From: Bacillus amyloliquefaciens DSM 7 = ATCC 23350
GTDB taxonomy: Bacteria; Bacillota; Bacilli; Bacillales; Bacillaceae
Direction of reading: 5' to 3'
DNA length: 64,000 nucleotides
NCBI RefSeq assembly: GCF_000196735.1
Contig: NC_014551.1
Coordinates: 3,839,001 to 3,903,000 of the forward strand
Below are positions 1-9,315 of this stretch, one piece after another. A model generated the notes under the pieces. It saw nothing but the letters and a program-made list of their open reading frames with translations, was not told where the DNA came from and searched no databases. The first letter of the stretch is position 1. Every line of letters begins with the position of its first letter. A program made the translations under genes and the position numbers.

Positions 1-763
1 ATACGCCGCCGACCTGCTGATAGATGTACGGCATAAAGAATCCCATGACTCCCGCGGCGAGATTCCATATGAGAAACACACCCATTAAAAACAAAATATT
101 CTTAAAAAATTTCGGCTGAAGCAGGTCAAAATAAGATGTTTTTTTCACGGCGGCAGGCCGGTCTTCACTGTTTTTCCAGGCATCTGATTCAGGTAAACGC
201 TTTCTTAGCGTATATGTGATAAGGGCGATCACCAATAGATGCGCAAAAACAATTTTATTTCCTAAAAGCCCAAGGTCACCAACCAGGACCGATAACAGCA
301 GGACCACAACGGCTCCGGCGGCCCATGCCACCTGCGCCACCCCGCAATGCCTCGCCCGGTTTTTCTCAGGGGCGTTTTCCGCGATAATGGTCCATGACGC
401 CGTAATATCCGCGCCTACAGAAATCCCGATAATCGTGTATCCGCATAACAGCATAGGAAAGTTGAATCCAAACAAAACCAAACAAATTCCTAAGGCGTAA
501 ACGAGCATACTGTTTGTATAGACCGCTTTCCGTCCGACCTTATCAGCCAAATATCCGCCAAGCAGCGCTCCGATGGCCGCTGATATGGCGTTTGCACTGA
601 AGGCGCCTAGCAATCCGATCTGGCTGTCGGACAGCTTCAAATAGCTGACCCACATGGATAAACCCGCTGACCCTGCCACGATGGAACCTGCATCAATGTA
701 ATTTGCTAATGCTGCGGCGATGGTCCTTTTGCTGAAAGCTGATTCCGCCTTGGCACTATTCAT
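1..763 (-). CDS. iolF: IolF, inositol-region MFS transporter (3' end outside window)
   Basis: This is the N-terminal part of a major facilitator superfamily transporter. Its ATG is at 763 and the reading frame stays open to the window edge, so about 254 residues are visible. The visible part holds several hydrophobic segments and the loop motif GGYLADKVGRK typical of MFS proteins between helices 2 and 3. It is the next gene after iolE in the order iolABCDEF, which is the position of iolF in B. subtilis, where it is a secondary inositol transporter. It is transcribed with the iol operon and should follow IolR control. The C-terminal half is not visible. Confidence 0.9.
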   Translation of the reverse strand, partial: MNSAKAESAFSKRTIAAALANYIDAGSIVAGSAGLSMWVSYLKLSDSQIGLLGAFSANAISAAIGALLGGYLADKVGRKAVYTNSMLVYALGICLVLFGFNFPMLLCGYTIIGISVGADITASWTIIAENAPEKNRARHCGVAQVAWAAGAVVVLLLSVLVGDLGLLGNKIVFAHLLVIALITYTLRKRLPESDAWKNSEDRPAAVKKTSYFDLLQPKFFKNILFLMGVFLIWNLAAGVMGFFMPYIYQQVGGV

Positions 764-775
764 ATAAGTCCCCCT

Positions 776-1672
776 CTAATTTGCAGGATCAAGCAGTTCT
801 TTGTCGATATACTTTCTCGCAATCAGCGCGTACTCAAGCGGATTGGCGACTGCCGGGTCTTGTTCGGCTTCAATGACGATCCAGCCTGAATAATCATGAC
901 GGATGAGCGTTCGGTACACTTCGGTGAAATCGATGCATCCGTCTCCGGGAACCGTAAAAATGCCCTGTAAAAACGACTGCCTGAATGACTTGCCTTCCTT
1001 TCTGCACAGCTCCATAATGTCAAACCGCGCATCCTTGAAATGAACGTGTCTGATCCGTTCCATATGCTTATTCAGAATCGTCATGTAATCTCCGTCCGAG
1101 ATATAAGCATGGCCTGTATCATAAAGCAAATGGACATACCGGGGATCCGTCCCTTCCATCAGCCGGTCAACTTCTCCCGCCGTCTGAACGCCTGTGCCGA
1201 GATGATGATGAAAAGTGAGGTCAAGCCCGTGTTCTTCCGCGATTTTCCCAAGGCGGTTCAGGCCTTGGCAAAGCGTATCCCATTCTTCATCTGAGAAGTG
1301 CGGTTTTTTCTTAAAAACATCAATGTCCAACCCCTGAACACTGTACGTCTGTTCAGAAACGATGGCGACATCAGCCCCGACTTTTTTCAAATAATCACAG
1401 TGTTCTGTAAATTGTTCGGCTGTTTTTTCAATACCGTCTTGAATGATAAAGCTGCTGAACCATTTTCCCGCAATCCGCAAGTTCCGGAGAGCCAGCTCCT
1501 TATTCAGGACGGAGGGTTCAGGGAAAAACCCTCCCACTTCCGTACCTTGGAAGCCGGCGACAACAATATCGCTCAACAAATGCTGAAGCGTATTCCCGGC
1601 TCCGATTTCCGGCATATCGTCATTGCGCCATCCAATGGGGGCGATGCCCCACAGAATATCTTGTTTGCCCAT
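776..1672 (-). CDS. iolE: IolE, 2-keto-myo-inositol dehydratase (inosose dehydratase)
   Basis: The 298-residue protein belongs to the xylose-isomerase-like TIM-barrel family. It catalyses the second step of inositol breakdown, dehydrating scyllo-inosose to 3D-(3,5/4)-trihydroxycyclohexane-1,2-dione in the cytoplasm. The N-terminus ([19 protein letters not shown]) and the metal-ligand segment [11 protein letters not shown] near residue 155 are characteristic. The length equals the usual IolE length. It lies 15 bp downstream of iolD and 12 bp upstream of iolF, inside the iol operon, and no defect is visible. Confidence 0.95.
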   Translation of the reverse strand: MGKQDILWGIAPIGWRNDDMPEIGAGNTLQHLLSDIVVAGFQGTEVGGFFPEPSVLNKELALRNLRIAGKWFSSFIIQDGIEKTAEQFTEHCDYLKKVGADVAIVSEQTYSVQGLDIDVFKKKPHFSDEEWDTLCQGLNRLGKIAEEHGLDLTFHHHLGTGVQTAGEVDRLMEGTDPRYVHLLYDTGHAYISDGDYMTILNKHMERIRHVHFKDARFDIMELCRKEGKSFRQSFLQGIFTVPGDGCIDFTEVYRTLIRHDYSGWIVIEAEQDPAVANPLEYALIARKYIDKELLDPAN

Positions 1673-1687
1673 CGTGATGCCTCCCCT

Positions 1688-3610
1688 CTAGTACTGCTTC
1701 GCAGACTTCAGCTTCGTCTCTTTCGCTTCGTATGCCCGTTGGACGCTTTCCTGCTCAGACACTTCCGCCACGCCGACATGCCACCAGCTGTCATAGCCGT
1801 CTGTCATCGTTTTCGGCAGAACCTTCATCTCAATTAACGTGGATACGTCCTGCGTTTTCGCATCTTCAAGCGCCGCTTTCAGCTCTTCAACCGTATTGGC
1901 TCTGTATGTTTTGGCGCCGTATCCCTCTGCCACCTTCGCGTAATCAATGTTTAAAATCTGATTGTCCTCTGTGCGGAACTCACAGAAATAACTGCCGCTG
2001 CCGTGATCCATTTGCAGGTTGTTGATACAGCCGAATCCGGAGTTATCAAAAAGCAGGACATTGATTTTTTTGTTATATTGAAGCGCCGTAATCAGCTCTG
2101 AATGCAGCATCAGAAAACTTCCGTCGCCGACGAGTGAATAGACTTCTTTGTCCGGATGGGCCAGCTTGAGGCCGAGCGTGCCTGATACCTCATATCCCAT
2201 GCAGGAATAGCCGTACTCCAGATGGTACGTATTCGGGACATTGGAATGCCACAGACGCTGCAAATCTCCCGGAAGAGACCCCGCCGAACTGATGACGATA
2301 CTGTCTTCAGGAATCGTGTCATTGATCGTCAGAAGCGCCGTTGTTTGCGGCAGCTCAGTCTTGAGCGCGTCGGCATACTCGTTTAACACGTCCTGTGAAA
2401 AATGATTCTTAATTTCCGGTTTGAACGCGTCACGTGTAAAAGTGACTTTGCCGAGCCGGTCCCGTTCAGCCAGCCATTCATCCTTCCAGTCTTTAATCGC
2501 CGTGCCGAATGCGCTTTTATATCCGTCCAATAAGCCGTGCAGCCTGCCGAGCGTCACTTTCGCATCGGCTACGACCTGAAACGCGTCAAGCTTATAAGCC
2601 TGCATGCGGCTGACATTGATATTCAAGAATGCTGCTTTTTCAAAATCAAACGCCGTTTTGGAGGATGTCGCAAAGTCCGTGTACCGTGTACCGACACCGA
2701 TGATAAGATCAGCCTGGCGGGCGGCTTTGTTTGCGGCAAGTGTGCCCGTGATGCCCATGCCGCCCAGATTGTTGGCGAAGTCAGCTTCAACCGTTGACTT
2801 ACCGGCCTGCGTTTCCACAAGAGGAATGCCGTATGTTTCAGAAAGCGCGATCAATTCCTCACGCGCGCCGGAATACTTCGCGCCGCCCACTAAAATGACG
2901 GGGCGGCTGCTCTCTTTAATTCTTTCCGCGGCGCCTTTCAGCTCACGCTCGCTCGGCTGCATACGATCAATATAATGAACGCGTTTTTCAAAGAAGCTTT
3001 CATCAAAATCATACGCTTCTCCCTCTACATCCTGAGAAATGCAGATTGTCGCCGGACCCGCTTTTGCCGGATCCGTCATTACTTCAAATGCCCGGATTAA
3101 GCTGCTCATCAGCTGCTCGGGGCGGGTAATGCGGTCCCAATAGCGTGACACGGGCTTTAACGCATCGTTTGTCGTGACGGCGGCACTGTATTCCTGCTCC
3201 ACCTGCTGAAGCACCGGATCAGGCTGCCTCGTCGCAAAGGTATCGGCCGGAAGCAGCAGCACCGGAATATTGTTAGCCAGAGCCGTGCCCGCGGCAGCCG
3301 TCAAATTTGCGGCACCCGGCCCGACCGATGTTGATACCGCGTAAATTTTTCTTCTCAGCATTTGCTTGCTGTATGCCATCGCGGCATGCGCCATGCCTTG
3401 TTCGTTTTTGCCTTGATAGACTTTCAGGTGCCCGGCGTCCTGCTCAAGCGCCTGCCCGATCCCCAACACATTTCCGTGGCCGAAAATCGTGAAGATGCCT
3501 TCAACGAACGGCTCTTCTTTTCCGTCAATATGAATGTACTGCCGGTTTAAAAATTTAATCAGCGCTTGTGCTGTCGTTAAGCGAATTGTCTTGCCCACAA
3601 ACGATCCCAC
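1688..3610 (-). CDS. iolD: IolD, 3D-(3,5/4)-trihydroxycyclohexane-1,2-dione acylhydrolase
   Basis: This 640-residue thiamine-diphosphate enzyme opens the ring of the IolE product to give 5-deoxy-glucuronate. It has the three-part fold of acetolactate-synthase-like enzymes. The N-terminal ThDP (Pyr) domain has the conserved Glu in the GHGNVLGIGQALEQ region, a central NAD/FAD-like domain follows, and the C-terminal ThDP-binding domain carries GDGSFLMLHSEL near residue 490 and an NN motif after it. The full length is normal for IolD. It is the fourth gene of the iol operon, 11 bp after iolC. Confidence 0.96.
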   Translation of the reverse strand: MGSFVGKTIRLTTAQALIKFLNRQYIHIDGKEEPFVEGIFTIFGHGNVLGIGQALEQDAGHLKVYQGKNEQGMAHAAMAYSKQMLRRKIYAVSTSVGPGAANLTAAAGTALANNIPVLLLPADTFATRQPDPVLQQVEQEYSAAVTTNDALKPVSRYWDRITRPEQLMSSLIRAFEVMTDPAKAGPATICISQDVEGEAYDFDESFFEKRVHYIDRMQPSERELKGAAERIKESSRPVILVGGAKYSGAREELIALSETYGIPLVETQAGKSTVEADFANNLGGMGITGTLAANKAARQADLIIGVGTRYTDFATSSKTAFDFEKAAFLNINVSRMQAYKLDAFQVVADAKVTLGRLHGLLDGYKSAFGTAIKDWKDEWLAERDRLGKVTFTRDAFKPEIKNHFSQDVLNEYADALKTELPQTTALLTINDTIPEDSIVISSAGSLPGDLQRLWHSNVPNTYHLEYGYSCMGYEVSGTLGLKLAHPDKEVYSLVGDGSFLMLHSELITALQYNKKINVLLFDNSGFGCINNLQMDHGSGSYFCEFRTEDNQILNIDYAKVAEGYGAKTYRANTVEELKAALEDAKTQDVSTLIEMKVLPKTMTDGYDSWWHVGVAEVSEQESVQRAYEAKETKLKSAKQY

Positions 3611-3621
3611 CTTTTATCGTT

Positions 3622-4614
3622 CTATTTACCATTCAGACTGTGCTGTGCTTCAATCAGTTCGATGATTTCATCGGCAGCCGGCATTGCTTCTGAGGAGCTG
3701 TGTTTGCTGACGACGATGGAAGCGGAAGCGCTCCCGTATTTTAATGCCGTTTCAATATCCCGGCCGCTGACAAGTCCGTAGATGAAGGCGGACGCGTAGG
3801 AATCACCCGCTCCGAACGTCTTCAGCACCTTTGTTTGATAGGCATGCGCCCGGAAGATTTCTCCCGATCTGCTGTATGCGTATGATCCGTCAACGCCGTG
3901 CTTGATGACGATAAGGTCAGCGGAATGCGCAAACAAATGGCGGACGGTTTCATCGTTATTTCCGCCGCTGCGGTTCTCCATCACGTCAAATTCGTCACGC
4001 GTCCCGATGACGATATCGGATTGTTCCGCCACCAGCGTGTAGTACACGGCTGTTTCTTCTGCCGATTGCCATGTATACGGGCGATAGTCGAGCTCAAAAA
4101 CGACTTTTACGTCATGTTTTTTTGCGGTATGCACCGCTTTTAAGACGGCTTCGCGCGACGGGCTTTTCGCAAGCGCCGTCCCAGAAACGAGCAGCATTTT
4201 CGCGTTTGCGATATAGCCTTCATTGACTTCGGACGGCTCAAGATACAAATCCGCCACGTCATCCCGGTACATGAGAATGCTGCACTCTTCAGGACTGAGA
4301 ATTTCCGTAAAAGCGAGTCCGGCTTTATGCCCGTCTCTGTCAACGACCATTTGTGACGTATCAACGCCCTTTTCCTTCATATAGGAAACGATGAATCTGC
4401 CGTGCTGATCGTCCGGGATTTTGCCGATAAAACCGGTTTTTAATCCAAGCTTGGCGCTGCCGATCGCAATATTTGCCGGAGAGCCGCCGACATATTTAGA
4501 AAACGTCATCGTTTCTTCCATCGGGCGATTGTATTCCGCCGCGTTCAAATCAATACACGCGCGTCCGATCGCGACAATATCAAACTCTCTTTCTTCATTA
4601 AACGTATATTTCAT
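3622..4614 (-). CDS. iolC: IolC, 5-dehydro-2-deoxygluconokinase
   Basis: This PfkB-family kinase of 330 residues phosphorylates 2-deoxy-5-keto-gluconate. The chosen ATG at 4614 begins MKYTFNEEREFDIVAIGRA and is preceded by a GAGGAG ribosome site. An upstream in-frame start at 4656 would overlap the end of iolB and lacks support. The PfkB signatures are visible: KYVGGSPANIAIGSAKLG near the N-terminus and the catalytic anion-hole motif TFGAGDSYASAF near residue 275. The gene sits between iolB and iolD in the operon. Confidence 0.95.
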   Translation of the reverse strand: MKYTFNEEREFDIVAIGRACIDLNAAEYNRPMEETMTFSKYVGGSPANIAIGSAKLGLKTGFIGKIPDDQHGRFIVSYMKEKGVDTSQMVVDRDGHKAGLAFTEILSPEECSILMYRDDVADLYLEPSEVNEGYIANAKMLLVSGTALAKSPSREAVLKAVHTAKKHDVKVVFELDYRPYTWQSAEETAVYYTLVAEQSDIVIGTRDEFDVMENRSGGNNDETVRHLFAHSADLIVIKHGVDGSYAYSRSGEIFRAHAYQTKVLKTFGAGDSYASAFIYGLVSGRDIETALKYGSASASIVVSKHSSSEAMPAADEIIELIEAQHSLNGK

Positions 4615-4637
4615 CGTTATCTGCCACTCCTCACTTG

Positions 4638-5453
4638 TTAGCGTTCCAGAATCCACTCATGGGCCGGATCATTATGAAACTTCCATTTGCGTGTCGGTCC
4701 CGCCATTACATTCAGGTAGTAAGAGGTATACCCATCCGGAACACCAACCGGGTGATAGCCCGCCGGCACGATGACAACGTTTTCATTTTCTGCGGTCATC
4801 GTCTCGTCAATCGAACGGTCGTCCGTGTATACACGCTGGAAGACAAAACCCTGCGGCGGGTCCATTTCATGGTAATAAGTTTCTTCTAAGAAGGATTCAG
4901 CCGGCAGATTGTCTTGGTCATGTTTGTGCGGCGGGTAGCTCGACCAGTTGCCGCTGTCCGTGTAAACTTCAACAACGAGAAGGCTGTTTGCCGATGGATC
5001 TGAATCGGGGAGAATGTTATGAACGGTTCGTTTGTTTGCCAGCTTGCCGCGATGTTCCACACCGTTGTCTTCCGCTTTTATCAGCTTTGTCGGAAGCTGG
5101 TGTTCGGACGGAGAGTAGCACAGCGCAACCCTCGCCCCGCTGACAGCTGTGATCTCAAAAGAGCGGTCATTAGACACATAAACGCTGTCCGTCGGTTTTC
5201 TTTCAAATACGCTTTCACGGGTGCCGATGCTTTCAAATGTCTGTTCATGATCAGTGACGGTGATGTTTCCCGTTACCGCAACAATGCAGCACTCCGTCTT
5301 TTTCAAATCTTCTGTATATGTTGAGCCGGGAGCGAGGTCGACGACTTTAAATCCGACGTATTTGAGGTCTGAATTAGATGAAGTGACTTCATGTATGATG
5401 TTCACGCCTTGAGAAATCTCATCGGCCTTCGGTTTTCGCAGCAAATGACTCAT
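4638..5453 (-). CDS. iolB: IolB, 5-deoxy-glucuronate isomerase
   Basis: This 271-residue bicupin protein converts 5-deoxy-glucuronate to 2-deoxy-5-keto-gluconate, the IolC substrate. The start MSHLLRKPKADEISQGVNII and the metal-binding cupin segment YPPHKHDQDN near residue 165 are typical of IolB. The protein has full length. It is the second gene of the operon, 73 bp downstream of iolA and 23 bp upstream of iolC. I see no internal lesion. Confidence 0.95.
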   Translation of the reverse strand: MSHLLRKPKADEISQGVNIIHEVTSSNSDLKYVGFKVVDLAPGSTYTEDLKKTECCIVAVTGNITVTDHEQTFESIGTRESVFERKPTDSVYVSNDRSFEITAVSGARVALCYSPSEHQLPTKLIKAEDNGVEHRGKLANKRTVHNILPDSDPSANSLLVVEVYTDSGNWSSYPPHKHDQDNLPAESFLEETYYHEMDPPQGFVFQRVYTDDRSIDETMTAENENVVIVPAGYHPVGVPDGYTSYYLNVMAGPTRKWKFHNDPAHEWILER

Positions 5454-5526
5454 GTTTATTCCTCCTTAATTGATGGTAAAAGGAAACCCGGACGTGATAT
5501 CAAAGCCGTCCGGGCCGGCTGTCAGA

Positions 5527-6990
5527 TCAATTGAAATCAGGAGACGGGTATCGTGCCGTCACGACTTTTTTGCGTGTATAGAAGTCGACGCTGTCTTTTC
5601 CGTTTGCGTGCAATGTGCCGAAGAAAGAAGACTTCCAGCCCGAGAATGGGAAGAATGCCATCGGCGCCGGCACGCCTAAATTGATGCCGAGCATTCCCGC
5701 ATCTATATTCTCACGGAAGTAGCGGATTGCGTTCGCATTTGAAGTGAACAGGCACGCGCCGTTCGCAAATTCAGACTGGTTGGCGATGTCAACCGCTTCT
5801 TTTAGGTTTTTCACGCGGATGACCGACAGAACGGGCGCAAAAATTTCATCTTTCCAGATCGTCATATCCGTCGTCACGTTATCAAAAATCGTCGGTCCGA
5901 CGAAATAGCCGTCTTCCGTTACGTTTTCACGGCCGTCACAAAGGAGTCTCGCTCCTTCCTCGATGCCTTTTTCAATATAGCTGTGCGTGCGCTTTTTGTT
6001 GTCCTCGCGGATGACCGGGCCTAAGAACACGCCGTCATCCAGTCCGTTTCCGAGCTTGATGTCTGCGGCCTTTTCCTGCAATTTCGCCATAAACTCATCG
6101 GCGATTCCCTCTTCAACCGTCACAACCGCACATGCCATGCATCGCTCGCCAGCAGAACCGAATGCCGTACCGATAATATTTGTGACCGTATCTTCAAGAT
6201 GGGCGTCATTCAGCACGATCGTATGGTTTTTCGCACCCGTTAACGCCTGAACGCGCTTCAGATGTTCGCTCCCTTTTTTGAAGACATACTCGCCGACAGG
6301 TTTTGAACCGACGAATGAGATGGCTTTAATATCAGGATGCTCAAGAATGCCGTTTACCACATCATGCGCGCCGTGCACGACATTGAAGACGCCTTTTGGC
6401 AGCCCGGCCTGTTCAAACAGCTCTGCCAGTTTTTCCGTTAACAGCGGCGTGCGCTCAGACGGCTTCAGAATGAACGTATTTCCTAAAGAAATCGCCATCG
6501 GGAACATCCAGCACGGAACCATCATCGGGAAGTTGAACGGTGCGATACCGCCGACGACCCCGATCGGATAACGGTAGTTCGCCGCTTCTACATCCGTTGC
6601 GATAGAGGCGAGTGAATCGCCCATCATGAGTGACGGCGCGCCCGCTGCGAATTCAACGTTTTCAATTCCGCGTCCCACTTCGCCGAGTGCTTCTGTCGTG
6701 TTTTTACCGTTTTCCAAAGTGATCAGACGGGCAAGCTCTTCTTTGTTCTGCTGGAGAAGCTGCTGATAGTTAAATAGAATTCTCGCACGGCGCGGCACTG
6801 CCGTCTTTGACCATGTTTTAAACGCTTCCGACGCTGACCGGACGGCGTATTCCACATCCTCCCGCGTAGAAATCGGAACTTGGCACATCACTTCTTTTGT
6901 AGCCGGATTGACAACGTCTTCATATTGATCTGTCTTACTTTCAACCCATTCACCATTGATGTAGTTTTTCAGTTTTCTGATCTCTGCCAT
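5527..6990 (-). CDS. iolA: IolA, methylmalonate-semialdehyde dehydrogenase (CoA-acylating)
   Basis: IolA (also called MmsA) oxidises malonic semialdehyde to acetyl-CoA, the last step of the inositol pathway, using NAD and CoA. The ATG at 6990 ([18 protein letters not shown], 487 residues) has an AAGGAGG site eight bases upstream. The ATG at 6996 is only two bases from it and is unlikely. Family motifs are clear: the nucleotide-binding [12 protein letters not shown], and the catalytic cysteine in [13 protein letters not shown] near residue 284. It is the first gene of the iol operon, behind the promoter at 7216-7244. Confidence 0.96.
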   Translation of the reverse strand: MAEIRKLKNYINGEWVESKTDQYEDVVNPATKEVMCQVPISTREDVEYAVRSASEAFKTWSKTAVPRRARILFNYQQLLQQNKEELARLITLENGKNTTEALGEVGRGIENVEFAAGAPSLMMGDSLASIATDVEAANYRYPIGVVGGIAPFNFPMMVPCWMFPMAISLGNTFILKPSERTPLLTEKLAELFEQAGLPKGVFNVVHGAHDVVNGILEHPDIKAISFVGSKPVGEYVFKKGSEHLKRVQALTGAKNHTIVLNDAHLEDTVTNIIGTAFGSAGERCMACAVVTVEEGIADEFMAKLQEKAADIKLGNGLDDGVFLGPVIREDNKKRTHSYIEKGIEEGARLLCDGRENVTEDGYFVGPTIFDNVTTDMTIWKDEIFAPVLSVIRVKNLKEAVDIANQSEFANGACLFTSNANAIRYFRENIDAGMLGINLGVPAPMAFFPFSGWKSSFFGTLHANGKDSVDFYTRKKVVTARYPSPDFN

Positions 6991-7076
6991 TCTCATTGCC
7001 TCCTTAAATAGTAAACATCCTGTTCAGCCGGGTGATAACGGATGAATATATTCATCTTTTACATACAAAAGACATG

Positions 7077-7092
7077 AATTAAACGCTTACAA
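7077..7092 (-). promoter_or_regulatory. cre-like catabolite repression site in the iol leader
   Basis: Read on the minus strand the sequence TTGTAAGCGTTTAATT fits the cre consensus WTGNAARCGNWWWCAW except near its 3' end. It lies downstream of the iolA start of transcription, where CcpA could block elongation. Catabolite repression of iol is established in B. subtilis; this particular site is inferred from the motif. Confidence 0.45.
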
Positions 7093-7151
7093 ATGCTAAA
7101 ATGATGGTGATTCCCAATCTTCCCGTGTAAAAGTTGGTCATGTACCGGAAA

Positions 7152-7167
7152 AAGCAAGCGGTTACAC
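7152..7167 (+). promoter_or_regulatory. second cre-like site in the iolA-iolR intergenic region
   Basis: AAGCAAGCGGTTACAC matches the cre core (AARCGNWWWCA) with mismatches at positions 2 and 16. It lies between the IolR-type operators and iolA. CcpA binding is an inference from the motif only. Confidence 0.4.
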
Positions 7168-7172
7168 CTTTC

Positions 7173-7244
7173 ACTTTTGATTTTACAGGTTATATTTTGG
7201 TCATTTCTTGGTTACATTGTAAGCCCAACACACCTTCAAGTCAA
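7173..7244 (-). promoter_or_regulatory. iolA promoter with tandem IolR operators
   Basis: On the minus strand a near-consensus sigma-A promoter is present: -35 TTGACT (7239-7244), a 17-bp spacer, and -10 TACAAT (7216-7221). Two 11-mers fitting the published IolR motif WRAYCAADARD lie back to back: TAACCAAGAAA at 7204-7214 and TGACCAAAATA at 7193-7203. A third, AAATCAAAAGT, is at 7173-7183. They cover the predicted start point, as expected for a repressor. The motif comes from established work on the B. subtilis iol divergon; binding here is inferred. Confidence 0.75.
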
Positions 7245-7369
7245 TCTAAAAAATCAAAATTTTTTCATTATTTTTATTATACTTTTTTTGAGCCGGGAAA
7301 CAGGAACTTGGAGAACGATGTCGAATCGTACGGGATGATCCATCTTTTTTATCATTTGTTAAGTAACTA

Positions 7370-7398
7370 TTGATTAACTCTTGGTGTTTATTATATAT
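7370..7398 (+). promoter_or_regulatory. candidate iolR-iolS promoter
   Basis: TTGATT at 7370-7375 is followed after 16-17 bp by TATATA/ATATAT, about 35 bp upstream of the iolR start codon. It is a plausible but weak sigma-A promoter. An A+T-rich background makes chance matches likely. Confidence 0.35.
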
Positions 7399-7434
7399 TT
7401 TAATTACTTTAAGAATTCTAGAAGGAGTTTTTTT

Positions 7435-8190
7435 ATGAAACTGATGCGGATTCAGGAGATGGAAGAATACATTCTCAAACACGGAGCCACTTCGCTGGAT
7501 GAGCTGTGCGAGGTATTCAACGTCTCTAAAAACACGGTCAGACGGGATATTAATAAGCTTGCGGAAAAAGGGGTTATTAAAAAGGTATACGGCGGTGTGA
7601 CATCAGCCGAAAAATCTGTGCTCGTCCCTTTTGAAAACCGCACTATTCAACATCAGGATGAAAAAATCAAAATCGCCCGCTATGCGTCACGGTTTATCGA
7701 GGATCACGATCTTGTGTTTATTGATTCCGGCACGACGACCAAATCGATGCTGGAGACCCTTGACCCCGATAAGAATGTGACGGTTTTGACGAACAGTCTT
7801 GATATTATTAACGCCGCTTCATCCATGAAAAATATCGACCTGATCATCATCGGCAATAACTACAAGCGGAAGACAAGGTCGTTTGTCGGCATTGATGATC
7901 CGAGCACACTCAATAAATACAACATTAACAAAGCGTTCATGTCCGCTACCGGGACAACGATCACACATGGCCTGACGAATTCCGACTTACTGGAATACGA
8001 GGTGAAAAAGAAAATTTCTGAAAAGGCGAACGAAGTGTATCTGCTCGCGGATCATTCTAAATTCGGCAAATCCACGCTTCTGACATACGCGCCTTTCGAC
8101 CGTCTTCACAGCATCGTCACTTCTCAGCAGCTTGATGAGGAATATACGAAGTATTGCCAAGAGCACCAAATCGACATTCACTTGGCATAG
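7435..8190 (+). CDS. iolR: IolR, DeoR-family repressor of inositol catabolism
   Basis: The 251-residue protein starts [17 protein letters not shown] at 7435 behind a GAAGGAG site. An upstream in-frame start at 7381 has no ribosome site. The N-terminal DeoR helix-turn-helix ([22 protein letters not shown]) is followed by the DeoR C-terminal sensor domain with the phosphosugar-binding motif [10 protein letters not shown]. In B. subtilis IolR binds the iol promoters and is released by 2-deoxy-5-keto-gluconate 6-phosphate, the product of IolC. Divergence from iolA fits this role. Confidence 0.95.
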   Translation: MKLMRIQEMEEYILKHGATSLDELCEVFNVSKNTVRRDINKLAEKGVIKKVYGGVTSAEKSVLVPFENRTIQHQDEKIKIARYASRFIEDHDLVFIDSGTTTKSMLETLDPDKNVTVLTNSLDIINAASSMKNIDLIIIGNNYKRKTRSFVGIDDPSTLNKYNINKAFMSATGTTITHGLTNSDLLEYEVKKKISEKANEVYLLADHSKFGKSTLLTYAPFDRLHSIVTSQQLDEEYTKYCQEHQIDIHLA

Positions 8191-8266
8191 CGTTATAGTT
8201 AATAGAGTACGCTGCCGTCATTTTCCGGCAGGCGCTAGATATTCTATTGTTTCAGGAGGCGAAAAC

Positions 8267-9199
8267 ATGAGCAAAGTAACAATCGGCAAAACTGACTTAA
8301 AGGTATTTCCGATCGGTTTGGGAACAAATGCGGTCGGCGGGCACAATCTCTATCCGAATCTGAATGAAGAAACGGGAAAAGAATTGGTTCGTGAAGCGAT
8401 TAAAAGCGGCGTTACCATGTTAGATACCGCCTATATTTACGGTGTGGGCCGTTCTGAAGAATTAATCGGCGAGGTGCTGAAAGAGTTTAACCGTGAGGAT
8501 GTCTTCATCGCCACAAAAGCCGCGCACAGGAAAGAAGGCGATGACTTCGTTTTCGACAACTCACTGGCCTTTTTGAAACAATCAGTCGAAGACAGCCTGA
8601 AACGCCTGCAGACTGATTACATTGATTTATTCTACATCCATTTCCCGGATGAGGACACTCCGAAGGACGAAGCCGTGCAAGCCTTGAATGAGCTGAAAAA
8701 AGAAGGGAAAATCCGTTCCATCGGCGTCTCCAATTTCTCTCTGGAGCAGCTGAAAGAAGCCAATAAAGACGGCTTAGTCGATGTGATTCAAGGGGAATAC
8801 AACCTGCTGAACCGTGAGGCTGAAAAGACGTTCTTCCCTTATACGACAGAACACAATATTTCATTCATTCCGTACTTCCCGCTCGTTTCCGGACTGCTGG
8901 CCGGCAAATACGACGAGAACACAACCTTCCCTGAAGGCGATCTGCGTAATGATCAGACTCATTTCCAAGGGGAGCAGTTTAAAGAAAACATCAAAAAAGT
9001 CAACCAGCTCAAACCGATTGCCGAAAAGCACAATGCTGACACGGCGCATATCGTGCTTGCCAGGTATTTGGCGAGACCTGAAATCGACATCCTGATTCCG
9101 GGCGCCAAACGCGCGGATCAACTAAAAGACAACATGAAAGCAGCCTCCATTACGCTTTCTGCTGAAGAAATCGCGTTTATCGACAAGCTGTTTTCATAA
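8267..9199 (+). CDS. iolS: IolS, aldo/keto reductase
   Basis: This 310-residue NADPH-dependent aldo/keto reductase of the AKR11 type starts [19 protein letters not shown] behind a CAGGAGG site. The catalytic tetrad elements are visible: the D of DTAYIYGVG with its Y, the K of ATKAA, and the H of YIHFPD. The NADPH-binding end [10 protein letters not shown] is near the C-terminus. It follows iolR by 76 bp as in B. subtilis. Its substrate in inositol metabolism is not established. Confidence 0.93.
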   Translation: MSKVTIGKTDLKVFPIGLGTNAVGGHNLYPNLNEETGKELVREAIKSGVTMLDTAYIYGVGRSEELIGEVLKEFNREDVFIATKAAHRKEGDDFVFDNSLAFLKQSVEDSLKRLQTDYIDLFYIHFPDEDTPKDEAVQALNELKKEGKIRSIGVSNFSLEQLKEANKDGLVDVIQGEYNLLNREAEKTFFPYTTEHNISFIPYFPLVSGLLAGKYDENTTFPEGDLRNDQTHFQGEQFKENIKKVNQLKPIAEKHNADTAHIVLARYLARPEIDILIPGAKRADQLKDNMKAASITLSAEEIAFIDKLFS

Positions 9200-9200
9200 G

Positions 9201-9233
9201 AAAAACACGCCTTTTAAAGGGCGTGTTTTTTTA
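9201..9233 (+). terminator. Rho-independent terminator of iolR-iolS
   Basis: An inverted repeat (AACACGCC ... GGGCGTGTT) is followed by a T run just after the iolS stop codon. Confidence 0.8.
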
Positions 9234-9234
9234 T

Positions 9235-9260
9235 GTTTATATTTTTTTTCACAGGGGAAT
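9235..9260 (+). promoter_or_regulatory. sigma-B promoter of csbC
   Basis: GTTTAT (9235-9240), a 14-bp spacer and GGGAAT (9255-9260) closely match the sigma-B consensus GTTTAA-N12-15-GGGTAT. The gene name csbC means controlled by sigma B, so the assignment agrees with known biology. It lies 55 bp upstream of the start codon. Confidence 0.75.
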
Positions 9261-9315
9261 GAAATAGTTATCTAAATAAACTATTATGCGTTCCAAAAGA
9301 TGAGGAGGATCATCT

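Noticed and set aside
1040..1837. Plus-strand open frames opposite iolE and iolD
   Set aside because: They mirror well-conserved genes on the minus strand and have no ribosome site or family pattern.
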